Shown in pieces: positions 11,273 through 21,539 of a stretch of 64,000 nucleotides of DNA. Position numbers and translations under genes: made by a program. Location: assembly GCA_022494885.1 (NCBI GenBank), contig JAGVSM010003964.1:62001-126000 (forward strand). Direction: 5' to 3'. The notes under the pieces were generated by a model. The model had not been told where the DNA came from. It made no database searches and worked only from the letters and a program-made list of their open reading frames with translations. This stretch comes from Micrasema longulum. Lineage: Eukaryota > Arthropoda > Insecta > Trichoptera > Brachycentridae. How positions within the stretch are numbered: position 1 is the stretch's first letter; every line of letters begins with the position of its first letter.

Positions 11273-11920
11273 ACTCATTTGAGACGGTACTTAAAAGTTT
11301 TTGTGACAGTACATAATATCAATATTGATAATTTGAATATAAATTATGTGGACGAAATAAAGTATCTCGGGGTCTACTTGGATAGATATTTAAATTTTAA
11401 AAAACATACTCAATATGTAACAACAAAAAAAATTCTAAAAAATTTCATTTATGGGAAGATTACGAATTGTAATAGATTTAAAAAGTAGTGTTCTTATATA
11501 TAAAACAATAATATGCCCACACATAAATTACAGTTCTTCTATTCTTTTTTTATGTAATGAATGAGAAATTCAAAATATACAAATTCTTCAAAATAAGGCA
11601 ATGAAGATTATACTCAAAAGAAATATCTATTCTAATGTAGTAAGAATGCACAAAGAAATTGGCTTGCTTACAGTAAAGCAATTAATTAAATATATTGTGG
11701 TAATTTTTATACATAAAATAATTAAGGGGATGAAAAAAATAAAAACAATAAGAAAATTAAACCAACAATGTCATGCATATGAAACAAGGGGTAAAAAAAA
11801 GATAAGATTACTGATGAGGAGAAAAACAGAATTTCAAAACTCATTGTACAAGGGATTGAAGCTGTACAATGAGTTACCTGAAAAAATAATAAATAGAAAA
11901 AAATGGAATATTTAAAATTA
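11273..11920 (+). pseudogene. Non-LTR retrotransposon RT C-terminal relic
   Basis: First frame (11279-11488): NYVDEIKYLGVYLDRYLNFKKH, the YLGV..D..L.. motif after the RT fingers/palm. After stops and shifts a second frame (11601-11915) continues with IGLLTVKQLIKYIVVIFIHK, ETRGKKKIRL and SLYKGLKLYNELPEKI, the standard end of these proteins. The YADD region is absent. Related in style to the minus-strand relic at 49985-50400. Inactive. Confidence 0.66.
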
Positions 11921-12124
11921 ATTTGAAAAAATATGTTATTGAGAAATTTTGATATTTTTTTTTTTACATTATTAAAATTTTATATTAGTTCTTAAGATGT
12001 TATGAACTCACTTAATTAATCATAAATAAAAATAATATCAGTAAATGCAATCCAAAATAGTAAGATAACGTGTTATTATAAACAGTAATATATACTCGTA
12101 CTTTATTATAAAGATTTTCCTTTA

Positions 12125-12225
12125 TCAAAAAGATTAAAGTAATCTTTTTCTAATTGCTGCATTTTTAAATTTACTATTCGACTTTTCGATTTTTAGTTTA
12201 TCGGGCAGTTCATTAAATAGGGAAC
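12125..12225 (-). pseudogene. RT C-terminal fragment
   Basis: The minus strand reads RSLFNELPDKLKIEKSNSKF followed by KNAAIRKRLL and a stop. The FN-LPDELK pattern closely parallels the end of the relic at 54487-55950, suggesting the same family. Only about 30 residues remain. Confidence 0.5.
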
Positions 12226-12229
12226 GGTC

Positions 12230-13120
12230 AATATTTTAAAATATTTTTTGAGTTTCGAGTATTTTGGTTGTGATTGAATGTGCATTTTGAATTTTTGTGA
12301 GCAGAAAAGCTTAATTATTTTTTTTTAAATTTATTGAAATAAAAAATAACAATATTTTAATTTCTGATTTCGAAGATCACGTCAGAAAATACTGCCTCGT
12401 TCCTAATAACCCATCGTCCTTCAAATCCCGTTAGATACAAAAATCCTCTGTTTTGCGGTCATTTCAATTTGCTAGATATGGCGCTATTCTATTAGGCGCT
12501 ACATACAACTATTTTTTTTATTTTTAGACTTTTTTTTTCATTTGTACTCTGGCTTGATATTTTCCTAAAACCGGGACATTTCTGCGTCCCGAAGCTGTGC
12601 TTGGAGACAACGAATCAGGCTACTTAAAAACGGTACGGTCCTGTTCAAAACGGGACGTTTGGTCATGTTATACACACTACACGCTTAAAATAGACTGCGC
12701 TAATCAGATTACTCGTCGCGTTCGACTTATGCACACACGCTTTAATCGACATACAATACTAGTTCTTACGTCACATGGTGATAGGGGTCATATTAAAGAA
12801 GGGTTATTAACCAATTGAAGTTAAAAATATCACCAAGGATTCACCACGCTCTCGGATTGTTTATTAATTGACTGTTACGGAAGAAAAAATTACACTAGGT
12901 ACCAACCGAACGTTTACCCGTTTGCCATATTAGTAGAAAAAGATATTATTGATATGCACATCGGTATCAGCATAGAAATTGTTGAAGCTGTATCTCTAAT
13001 CAACGCTAACAAAAATATAATACGACAGAAAATTATTGTACGAATCTGCCCGATCGAACCTCAATTAAACCCGGATCCCCCGTGAGCGACAAAGTCATTT
13101 TTAATTGGCAAAAGTGAATG
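12230..13120. other. Unassigned stretch with CGGGAC repeats
   Basis: Contains several AAAACGGGAC-like blocks (near 12570, 12640), one of which also appears near 8073. A 73-codon frame at 12597 has no recognisable product. Possibly a decayed DNA transposon; not assignable. Confidence 0.3.
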
Positions 13121-13124
13121 ATAT

Positions 13125-13505
13125 TCGTTGTACAGTTGCAAAGTCCATGCGGCTCGACTGTGGAATCATCTCCCATCCACCATCAAAGATGTTACTACAT
13201 TATCTTTGTTTAAATCACGTCTGAAAAAACATCTCCTTTCTCTTCCTTAATCTCTCCTTCTTTTTCCTCTTTCCTCTTTTTTCCTTTTTCCCATTGAGTA
13301 ATAGTTTTGATTTAAGGTAATTTATAAACAAATACGTTTATTTCTATTTTTATATATCTTTAGCTTTTTTTTCTATTGAATATGTTCTGTAACTTGAATT
13401 ATAAAAATACATCTTTTATTTTATTGGTTGGCTTGAAGAAATTGCCATTTGGCAATAACAAATGTACAAATAACATTATGTACAAAAAGTTAAATAAATT
13501 AAAAA
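13125..13505 (+). pseudogene. Non-LTR 3' end, second copy of the 6.4-7.25-kb family
   Basis: Reads LWNHLPSTIKD then LSLFKSRLKKHLLSLP and a stop at about 13250, parallel to the copy at 6390-7250. The 3' untranslated region also carries the GAAATTGCC..GGCAAT small inverted repeat (13438-13456) and an A-rich end. Severely 5'-truncated, as expected of target-primed insertion. Confidence 0.65.
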
Positions 13506-13559
13506 GGCAATTAACTGACACATTGTACAACGGTTGTCTGAAATATTTCCGACCAAACA

Positions 13560-13720
13560 ATGAAACGAGTCATATTCATTCAAATTTGTTTTTTATTTTT
13601 CGACGTAGTCTCCTTTTAATTTATACACTTCTCCCAGCGATGCTCCCATCTTTACGTAGCTAGCGTCTTTCCCTGTAAAAGAGTTGTTTACGAAGGTGAT
13701 GGCCTCCTTACAGTGGCGAA
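13560..13720 (-). pseudogene. Mariner transposase C-terminal fragment
   Basis: The minus strand carries LKGDYVEK and a stop, preceded in another frame by HRWEKC-like residues. The W-C-...GDYVE ending is characteristic of mariner (DD34D) transposases. No catalytic residue lies in the fragment. Confidence 0.5.
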
Positions 13721-13724
13721 TTTT

Positions 13725-14440
13725 GATTTTATTTACAGGTAAGCTATAAAAAATCATACATTTGTACCTACATAGAAGGTACATAATATAATGTAAGTAA
13801 TATATACTATAAATTGATATTTTTTTATGGTTTTGTGTGATACAACTCTCATCCATGAAATCAACTCAAACGAAGTAACTTCGTGATATATTATATTATA
13901 TAGATATATTATTATCCATAACCTTAATAAATTATGCATGAATTTATTTTTTTTAAAAAGCTCTATGAATTCAGTCGATATTAGGTATTCAATTGAAATG
14001 TCAACTGGCTGAATTGTTACAGAAATTAATAGTGCTAAAAACGGCCGCGTCGAGCACCATATGTCCTGCAATATGACGCATGAAAGTAATTATGGTCTTA
14101 TGTCGAAAGTACCATCTCAAAGAAAAATAGCTCGTTAGAAATAATGTTTGAAATACCATTTTCCAAATCAAGAATCTTCAAATAATTTGTGTAATCTGCA
14201 AGTTTAATCTAGGAAAAAAAACCCGCACTAAGGTTAAGAAATTCAAAATAAAGTAAACTTATTTGTATGAAAAAATAAGCTGGAATAATCGGCTAGTTTC
14301 TTGGCTCACCGCAGGCGCTGGGCGCGCTTTATTACTATTAATATTTATATTAGGATAAAAATACAAACGGTGGAAATGAGTAAAAATAAATAGTAATAAT
14401 TTATGTGTTTTTCTGTAAATAAAGTTACAGTAAAACATTA
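13725..14440. other. Unassigned intergenic stretch
   Basis: A+T-rich with no shared repeat recognised. A 105-codon minus frame (13754-14071) is low-complexity and rich in Ile/Tyr, as expected by chance in this composition. Confidence 0.35.
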
Positions 14441-14825
14441 TTATGGTCAGTCAAATATAATGGTAAGCTGCGCATAATCGCTTCTATACACGGTTCGCCC
14501 CTGCCTCCTTATTAGTTGAGAATTCTGTCCTCCGAGCGTAACTTTTATCTTAGGGAACAAATAAAAGTCGCTCGGGGCTAGATCTAGTGAGTAAGGAGGG
14601 TGGTCAAGCAGTTCAAACCGTAATTAGTGGATTTTCGCCATGGCAACCGCTGAGGTGTGAGAAGGTGCACTGTCTTGGTAAAACCATTTTTTTTTTTTTT
14701 TGATGTGGGCGTTTCCATGATTTCTGTCATCAACTTATCAACTAATGATGCGTAGTATGCTCCTGTAATAGTTTTCCCTTTTTTAAGTAATCGATGAAGA
14801 TAACTCCTTGTTGTAATCTAACTTC
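14440..14825 (-). pseudogene. Mariner DD34D transposase relic
   Basis: The minus strand reads QGVIFIDYLKKGKTITGAYY, then SLVDKLMTEI, a poly(A) expansion, QDSAPSHTSAVAMAKIH across a shift, a stop, LRFELLDHPPYS, DLAPSDFYLFPKIKV. The second and third catalytic aspartates (QDSAPSH and APSD) are still visible with 34-type spacing. Frameshifts, a stop and an A-tract expansion make it dead. The left flank TGGTAAGCTG..GCATAATCGCTT is also found near 27680 and 30640, so it may be this element's terminal sequence. Confidence 0.7.
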
Positions 14826-14924
14826 TATTTTTATAAATTTGTTTTTTGTTTCGTTTTTTAAAATATCAGTTCAACTCAAAACTTCATTGTCAAATAAAAA
14901 AATTTAAAAAAAATTTAAAAAGGG

Positions 14925-15170
14925 GCTAGATTTCTTACTACCCATGCGCTCTGTAGCTGCAAGACGTGCTGTAATCTAGCTTCTGTATATCATAATTGTT
15001 ATATTTCATAATTGGAGACGAGGAACTAGAATCCCAACTGTCCATGCGCTCTGTAGCTGCAAGACGTGCTGGTATATTTATTTATTATTCAGCGCCCTTG
15101 AGGTGATTTTCACAAAAATGGCGCTATATAAATTATCCAAATATATATATATTTATATATATATACTTAC
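14925..15170 (+). mobile_element. Non-autonomous retroelement: two ~100-bp units plus LINE-like tail
   Basis: Two units containing CCATGCGCTCTGTAGCTGC start exactly 100 bases apart (14942 and 15042). They are followed by the tail AGCGCCCTTGAGGTGATTTT, AAAATGGCGCTATATAA, ATTATCC and a TA-rich microsatellite at 15139-15172. Same family as 2640-3115 on the other strand. Confidence 0.75.
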
Positions 15171-15179
15171 TTATTTAAC

Positions 15180-15740
15180 ATGTTTGGTTGGATCGTATGG
15201 ACAGAGGCCAACACGTCGTCCCCACCCCTCAGGATCCCCTCAATACCTCTGTTTTTTTATTCAAAAAATATGTTCACAAAGAATTTACATAAATAAACGT
15301 ATCCAAATATACAAAAACAATTTCTTTAAACTATGGTAACATATCAAACATAACTTACACAAAACATAAGTAAAAACACGAATATTTACAATAAGAGAAC
15401 GACTCCCCCCTCCTTAATCTGCATAGAGTTTGTATTCGCAGCTGACAGAGAGTCCCCCCACTCTATAACAGCTGCGGGTGCTTAAGGATTTCCCCTCAAT
15501 ATCCGGCTGGGTTAAATCCTGCCAGTCTAATATACGGCGACGGATATCGCCTTGTAATTTGGCACAATAAGGTACCTTAGGAATGCAGCCTTCTCCCATG
15601 GGCGTGCGTTTTAGTAGGTTGCTGCCGTCCTGGATTGGGCCGCATTCAGGATATCATCACCAGAGGGGTACCTCCACCTTTGGAGATTCTTTTCACATAT
15701 TGTAACACCCACCCCAGTCTTTCGAGGGTAGGGTTACAAT
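15180..15740. other. G+C-richer stretch, possibly a retroelement end
   Basis: From 15400 to 15740 the sequence is G+C-richer and has a 61-codon minus frame (15414-15599, MGEGCIPKVPYCAKLQGDIR...). No known domain is recognised. Flanking blocks (CACCCACCCC, GAGGGTAGGGTTACAATAT) could be retroelement untranslated sequence. Not called as a gene. Confidence 0.3.
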
Positions 15741-16400
15741 ATCAAAATGAATGGGGTGCCTAAAATGCCTGTCTCGGGTAAAAAGTGATAGATTCTAAAA
15801 AATAAGTATGTAGATTCATTATCCTCCACCTAAATGCTATAAACGAAGGGGGGGAGTACCTGCTATTGTGTCAAAAACTTACCAGTAGGTACTTGAAAAT
15901 CTTAGATAACCTAATTTAAAATGTCTGCCTCAGAACAATGCCGGCCGCATTTTGGATTGTTATTTTCAATATTGTAATAGGGAAATATAACTTTTTTAAA
16001 TCTTTAAAGTAATAAAGGTCTATGAAATACTGTCCAATAAAAAAAAGCTTTTGCAATTTTTTTTTTTCTTTATTAGGGCCTACTACCAAAACTTGATAAC
16101 ATCGGCCAAAAACCAGTTACATTTATAAACATAAGAAAAACATAAACAGACAGGAATAACAATATTGATACAAACAAAAGACAAGAAAAATATAAGTACA
16201 AGAATAACATCAAAATATCAATTGTAATAATAAACTGCTAATTATTAGTAGCATAAAAAATATTTTTAAATTTGTAATTTTGAATTCCCGCAAAAACGGT
16301 CATTCCTTTGGCCGCGCCCCTAATACGTCACGATTCATGTTTATTTGTTCCTGGCCATTGAAATTTGTTCAGAACATTATCACGAATCTTGACGTCACAA
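15741..16400. other. Unassigned stretch with a possible LINE 3' tail
   Basis: A poly(T) run at 16058-16072 followed by TTATTAGGGCCTACTACC suggests the minus-strand 3' end of a retroelement. No coding part is attached. Confidence 0.3.
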
Positions 16401-16404
16401 CAAC

Positions 16405-16610
16405 CAAGGCAAAACACGTCGCGTTTTTCTACCAACATGTTTTTGTTAAATTTATTTTTTACATTTATTTATGAAAACATTTCTCCACAATATCTATATT
16501 GATTTTGAAAGTAAAATAATTTATTCCAAATCCATTTTGTATATAGTTATCCGTATTCGTAGCATGTGATATTTCCCTATTGCATAATATGTGATTATTA
16601 TTTTCATTTA
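16405..16610 (+). repeat. Dispersed repeat family 'TCGCGTTTTTC', copy 1
   Basis: Blocks ACACGTCGCGTTTTTCTA, AAAACATTTCTCCACAAT, GTATTCGTAG and GATATTTCCCTATT occur in this order and recur at 22982-23870 and 44555-44745. No coding capacity; element type unknown. Confidence 0.6.
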
Positions 16611-16623
16611 ACTTGAATTTTTT

Positions 16624-16876
16624 TCATCATTCCCTTTTTGCACCTAGCGGTGCATAGGGCACTGCATTGGTACACCAATCGCATCGTATCTCGATCATTT
16701 TTGTCCCATGAAGGTAAGACAATCAGTCTTACGCTTTAAGTACCTGTCCAGGTACAATATTCTATTGTAAAACACAATTTTAAATCTATATTTTATGTCA
16801 ACCATCTCGGGAATCGAACCCCTGACCTCTTGCATGGTTAGCTAACACGCTGACCAATACACCACGAGCCTGACGG
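16624..16876 (-). mobile_element. tRNA-derived SINE, near full length
   Basis: On the minus strand the head shows a degenerate box A (CGTGGTGTATTGGTCAGCGT) and box B (GGTTCGATTCCC) about 35 bases later, then a body with GTACCTGGACAGGTAC-like and GATCGAGATACGATGCG-like blocks and a tail of GCACC..AGGTGCAAAAAGGG, ATGATGA. Copies at 33307-33568, 37947-38206 and 52647-52900 share the whole layout. Confidence 0.82.
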
Positions 16877-16959
16877 ATAATTTTTTTTTTTCTTTGTTTA
16901 TTTTTTTTTATTATTATTATTTAAAGCGATCCGCAGCATATTTAATAAAGGGTACTCGC

Positions 16960-17335
16960 AGAGTTTTGCTTTTGACCTAATAAAGCTCAGCCGAGATCAA
17001 GTGAAGGTTATCACTAATGCCCTTATAGGGCACTGCAGATTGAAGAAACACCTTGCTAGAATGAACCTTTCCGAAGCTTCTAGATGTAGGTTCTGCGGTG
17101 CAGTGAGGAAACACCTATACGCATTCTATGTGAATGTAATGCTTTACATCATAAAAGGAGCCTCATCTTCGGGAAACCACTGCTTAAACCTGAGGATGTT
17201 AAAGAGCTCGCCCCCTACCTAATAGCCTGATACATTACGGATCTGGGCTCGGAGGGCGAGAACTATTCACGGGGACCCGTCACAAAAGATCTTCGCAGGT
17301 CGCAGTGATGTCAGGAGCTTGCGTCGCACTAACCC
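16960..17335 (+). pseudogene. RNase H-type LINE C-terminus
   Basis: The frame reads VITNALIGHCRLKKHLARMN and SRCRFCGA; after a shift CECNALHHKRSLIFGKPLLK and EDVKELAPYLIA follow. The GHCRLN-H...CRFC...L-CEC pattern is the RNase H/zinc-knuckle ending of I, LOA, R1-type LINEs. Truncated and frameshifted. Confidence 0.6.
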
Positions 17336-17480
17336 TAGCAATTAAGAATATTTATAAACCCAATACATTAGATTGGTATACAAGCAGTCATAAATTACCA
17401 TATACAAATGTGTTAAAAAGAAAATTAAACTATTACACATAATATTAACAACAAAATATACTATTTACTTAGGTCTACCA

Positions 17481-17915
17481 ATGCATAAAATGACTCGCCT
17501 ACAGGCTGTATTAAATGCCGCCGCGAGACTTATTTTTGGAATCTCTAAATTCAGTCATATCACTTCACTACTTCGGGAATTGCACTGGCTACATTTTCCA
17601 CAGAGGGTGGAATACAAACTTTGTTGGCTTATGTATAAGTCACTGCACAACTCTGCTCCAGAATATCTAAGGGAACTCTGCATTCCAGATGAACTAGCTG
17701 ACAGACGTCTTACGCTTAGATCAGCTACATCTACGTCGAAAGGAAAAGTTATTATACCTCTACGCAAACAGCGCACTAAATTCGGCGAACTTGCATTTGC
17801 GGTCGCAGGACCTACGGCATGGAATGCTCTCCCAGCAGAAATCCGAAACTGTGAGAGTAAAGTGATGTTTCGGAAGAAACTTAAAACCCACTTGTTCTCT
17901 AAATCATTTGAATAA
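17481..17915 (+). pseudogene. L2/CR1-like LINE RT C-terminus
   Basis: An uninterrupted 144-codon frame: LQAVLNAAARLIFGISKFSH, LLRELHWLHFPQRVEYKLC, SLHNSAPEYLRELC, FAVAGPTAWNALPAEIR, and the ending LKTHLF. These are the conserved thumb/C-terminal motifs of the L2/CR1 group. The YADD core and everything upstream are missing, so the methionine at 17481 is not a real start. A second copy, 5'-truncated further, lies at 40198-40695. Confidence 0.8.
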
Positions 17916-17970
17916 ATTCTTAGCATGTGGTGGAAAAGTAATATGAAAAAATACATTATTTTTCTTAAAT

Positions 17971-18341
17971 GTTTGATTATGCCCAAATGCTTACAGACTG
18001 GCTGGATTTCCTCCCTAGGGAGTTGTTCGTATTTAAATTTATTTCAATAGAGAGGGAAAAAGTTTTCGAGAAGGGAATATGGAAGTCTAGGCATTTACAG
18101 GGCTTATGACGTGTCATCTCACCCACGTGATAAAGGTTTCGGCTCTTTTACTTCACAAAAGTCAACAGATGGAAGAGTTTAGGAAATGTGGATGTTCAAA
18201 CATGGGCAGAATGGTGAATGTTACACAGTGTGTGAAGTGGCCACTTAAACCAGCCAATGACAGGTCATAAGCCCTGTAAATGCCTAGACTTCAATATTCC
18301 CTTCTCGAAAACTTTTCCCCTCTCTATTGAAATAAATTTAA
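17971..18341. mobile_element. Foldback element with 16-bp target duplication, nested in a LINE
   Basis: ATTATTTTTCTTAAAT occurs at 17955-17970 and again, identically, at 18342-18357, flanking the element. Inside, a 60-base left end (CCCAAATGCTTACAGACTGG...) leads into an arm with AGAGAGGGAAAAAGTTTTCG and GGGAATATGGAAGTCTAGGC; the right arm is its reverse complement. The centre holds AAAGGTTTCGGCTCTTTTAC and GTCAACAGATGGAAGAG. No frame. A 16-bp duplication is long for a cut-and-paste transposon and fits target-primed insertion better. Confidence 0.82.
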
Positions 18342-18357
18342 ATTATTTTTCTTAAAT

Positions 18358-18475
18358 TAAAAAGTTAAAATTAAATTTATATCTTTATATAATCACTTTG
18401 TAAAGCGCCCTTGAGGTATTATATTACGAAAATTGCGCTATATAAGTTATCCATAATTATTATTATTATTATTAT
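18358..18475 (+). mobile_element. L2/CR1-like LINE 3' untranslated tail
   Basis: After the nested foldback element the LINE resumes and ends with AAAGCGCCCTTGAGGTATTA, AATTGCGCTATATAAG, TTATCC and an ATT microsatellite (18456-18475). The same tail closes the 40.2-40.7-kb copy and the non-coding ~100-bp-repeat elements. Confidence 0.8.
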
Positions 18476-18479
18476 AAAG

Positions 18480-18795
18480 AGATTATATTTTTTTCAGAGA
18501 GATAAGACATAGCCTTCTCGGGATGTTTTGTCCGTCGAAAACTAAGCAAATTATTTCCCTTTTGTGGCTTATGTTTTTTTGTTATTAATGCCTTTGCCTT
18601 AAGAATATAAAAACCGAGCTTTCTTTGGATACTTCATTATAAAGCCTAAGCACTTTCTGTATTGGTGAAGAGATTGTTGGATCTGTATTTTTCCACAGAA
18701 AATAAAGTGTTCGTTATGTGGTTCGGTTTGGAACATTGATGTTAATTTGAAATAGAACAGGAGCATCCATCTTACCGGATAAAAATTTGTGTAAG
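18480..18795. other. Unassigned intergenic stretch
   Basis: A+T-rich, no frames or shared repeats recognised. Confidence 0.4.
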
Positions 18796-18801
18796 ACCAT
18801 T

Positions 18802-19056
18802 CTGTACCTCAGAGGCAGACGGATGCAAATCCAGATTTTGATGAAATGACATTTCGATATTCGTATCCAGTTTATGATCATGTCCATTGATTTTTAAGAA
18901 ATGTAAGTCTTATAATGAAAGAACCAAGATATTTAGATACTGGAAATAGAAATGAATGGTATAAGTTATTAGAAATCACTGAGAGAAAGTAGATTCGTTA
19001 GACTTTGGTTTAACATTTGACGTTTGGATTAGCATCCGTCTGTCTTTGAGGTACAG
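18802..19056. repeat. Inverted-repeat element with 32-bp arms
   Basis: CTGTACCTCAGAGGCAGACGG... at 18802-18833 is the reverse complement of 19025-19056 with three mismatches. About 190 bases lie between. No coding frame. Probably a small MITE or foldback. Confidence 0.68.
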
Positions 19057-19111
19057 CATTAATTTCCCCGTTAATTCTATGCTATAAATACGAAATGATT
19101 CCAGTCTATTT

Positions 19112-20491
19112 ATTTTATTTATTTATTTTTATTTTATTAGGGAAATCAACAGTTCTACATACATATTTTTAGTAAACAAACAGATATAGTGTATAAACTC
19201 AGAACTAATAACAGATTTCCACATAGTATACAAAGTTAGTAAAGAAAATATATATTACATATCAAATAAATACATACAATTTATACATATAAAAATGTTA
19301 TTTTCAAGTACTCAATAATCAAAGATATTTTAAATATTAATTTTAAGAACATTAAGTTACTGTAAATTGGGCGGGATAAGGACAAAAATGCTTGAAGATA
19401 GGATAAGGAGGGGGGGGGGGAGATGTACATATTTATTATTATAATGTCTACTAAGTTACATAATACATTTTTAGTTTAAATTTTAAATCTGACAGAGTGA
19501 TGTTTGTATAATCTATATTTTTAAATTTTGTATTGTACATTGAAAAAGTCCTACGAAAAAAAGCATTTTTAACATACGATGTTTTACTTGTTGGTACATG
19601 AAACAGGTGGTACCGTCTACAAATCCTGGCTGGCACATGTATTGTTATTAAACCAAGCAGCTCTGTACAGTCAACCATTCCTGTCACAATTTTGAAAAGC
19701 AGTAGTTGGTCCGCACACACTCTGCGGTATTGTAGAGAAATGATTCCATGGAAGGTGGAGACAGTGAGAGTAGATACATAAGAAATACCGGTTTTGTATT
19801 TAAGGTACTTTATAAATTTGTTTTGAATATTTTCTATTCTACTTATATATATGGCATACTGGGGATTCCATATCTGAGAGGCGTATTCCAAATGGCTTCT
19901 GACAAATGTATAATATAATGAAATAAGGGCCTTTGGATTATTAAAGTGTTTACTCATTCGAATTATGAAACCTAACATGCTCAATGCTTTGGAAGTAATT
20001 TTATTGATATGCGATTCAAAAAGTAGTTTTGAGTCTAAAACAATCCCAAGATCTTTAATTTCGTGCTTTCTCATTAGTACATTATTGTTTAGTTTGTAAT
20101 CAAAATTAAAATTTTTTCTTTTCCTTGTGAATGTAATACAGACACATTTATTTATATTCAAAAACAGTTTATTTTCAATACAATAGTCAGTTAGACGATT
20201 AAGATCGTCTTGAATCATTAGGCAATCTTCTTGAGATTTAACTTTAGCGTATATTTTCATATCATCGGCATAAAGAAGAAATTTTGAATAACGAAAGCAA
20301 ACATCAATGTCATTTATATATATAAGAAATAATAGGGGACCGAGTAGACTTCCTTGGGGAACACCAGAGGAGATTTCTGCCCAGTCAGATTTATACCCAC
20401 CAATTACTACCGATTGACATCGATTACTAATATATGATATCAGCCAGCGCAGAAGATCACCATCAAATTTATTATCCAGATAATCGTTTCT
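19112..20491 (-). mobile_element. Jockey-group LINE, 5'-truncated
   Basis: The element runs from an in-frame start of homology at about 20491, through an RT gene ending at 19451, then a 3' untranslated region of about 310 bases to an A/TTTA-rich tail at 19112-19140 (read on the minus strand). Similar 3' untranslated regions with GTGTG-rich blocks are at 41385-41875 and 63090-63290. Confidence 0.78.
19451..20491 (-). pseudogene. LINE reverse transcriptase, C-terminal two-fifths, open
   Basis: About 346 codons are open without a stop. Motifs in order: DGDLLRWLISYISNR, SSGVPQGSLLGPLLFLIYIN, LLYADDMKIY (the YADD catalytic pair), LFLNINKC, IKDLGIVLDSKL, FVRSHLEYASQIWNP, SRIENIQNKFIKYLKY, then a variable C-terminus ending KLKMYYVT. 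The palm motifs are intact, and this is the best-preserved RT in the window. An in-frame TAA at 20492-20494 and lack of the endonuclease domain show it is a truncated, dead copy. It is of Jockey type by the layout of the C-terminus. Confidence 0.82.
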
Positions 20492-20499
20492 TTAAACAA

Positions 20500-21450
20500 A
20501 TTGTTCTTAGAAATTCGCGTTGAACGGATTCAATCCACTTTTTATGGATATCGAAGGTGGGAGACCATATGCCCCTAAAACCCATAATTAGTTAATGAAT
20601 ATGAAAACTGTTAATTTCTTTCAAATGAATCAATTTTTAATATTATGATTTATGAGTTTAATCAAATTTTATTTTAATATCAAGATTTATTAGTAGAAAT
20701 GTTAGTTTCCTGATAGCGTAGGTGTGAGAGAATCTACTATCCTGTAAAAAATATTTTTTTGAGTTGCGCCACTGTTATTCCTGAGGTGCGATTTAATCAA
20801 CATCGCTCAAAGTCCATTAATAAATAGATCTATTTATGTTGTAACATTTATTTCCATTTTCCTAGAAATGTGCAAGGTGGCGCTGTATACGTTTACATTA
20901 TAAAGCATAGAGGTTAGCTTTGTGGTCAAGCTAACCGCAATTTTACAATATAAATACAGTAACTATTTTAAACAGATAAGTTACAAAAGGATATAATTTA
21001 TTTAGAATTATATTTCTCCGCAAAATGTTATTTTATACATGAAATAATTTTATATATAAATTCGAATGATAGGTTACATAATAAATTGTATTTTTAGAAT
21101 ATCCAAAACTTTAAAATCCAACTGATTTCAGAAAAAGTACAGTGATGAAAATATTTCATAGCGGTGGCGTCATTGATACCAAATTTCTAGTGAAGCTCAG
21201 ATTTTAAGGACAAGTATAATATACGTAAATGTTAAGTAGGTACTTATAATAAATAACACAGTACGGACCATGTTTGTAGGCATCTTTGAGCATTTTTATA
21301 TTGGTTGCTAGTTTTTTTATCTTCGTAATGTGTTGATATAATGCGAATTAAAATACATATTAAGTACTGGTGAATAGCAATGATTTCTTAATAAGGCTCA
21401 GCCTCACTTGATTCATATGCCCCTTCGTCCCTGTTTCATGGGCTTTTTTT
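20500..21450. other. Unassigned A+T-rich stretch
   Basis: No coding frame or repeat shared within the window was recognised. Confidence 0.4.
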
Positions 21451-21454
21451 AACC

Positions 21455-21530
21455 TACTACCACTTCTATTACCATCACGTCATTGCTCCAGAGGGGTAGA
21501 CAGAGAAGATGGACCCCCACACACGTTTCA
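21455..21530 (-). mobile_element. RTE-type LINE 3' end fragment
   Basis: ACCATCACGTCATTGCTCC, AGAGGGGTAGACAGAGA and CACACACGTTTC match, in order, the segments at 441-545 and 59275-59330. Only the last 75 bases are present. Confidence 0.55.
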
Positions 21531-21539
21531 TAAAGTCCA

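Noticed and set aside
17555..17986. 143-codon minus-strand frame
   Set aside because: It is the antisense shadow of the LINE RT frame at 17481-17915; the same shadow occurs at 40195-40554.
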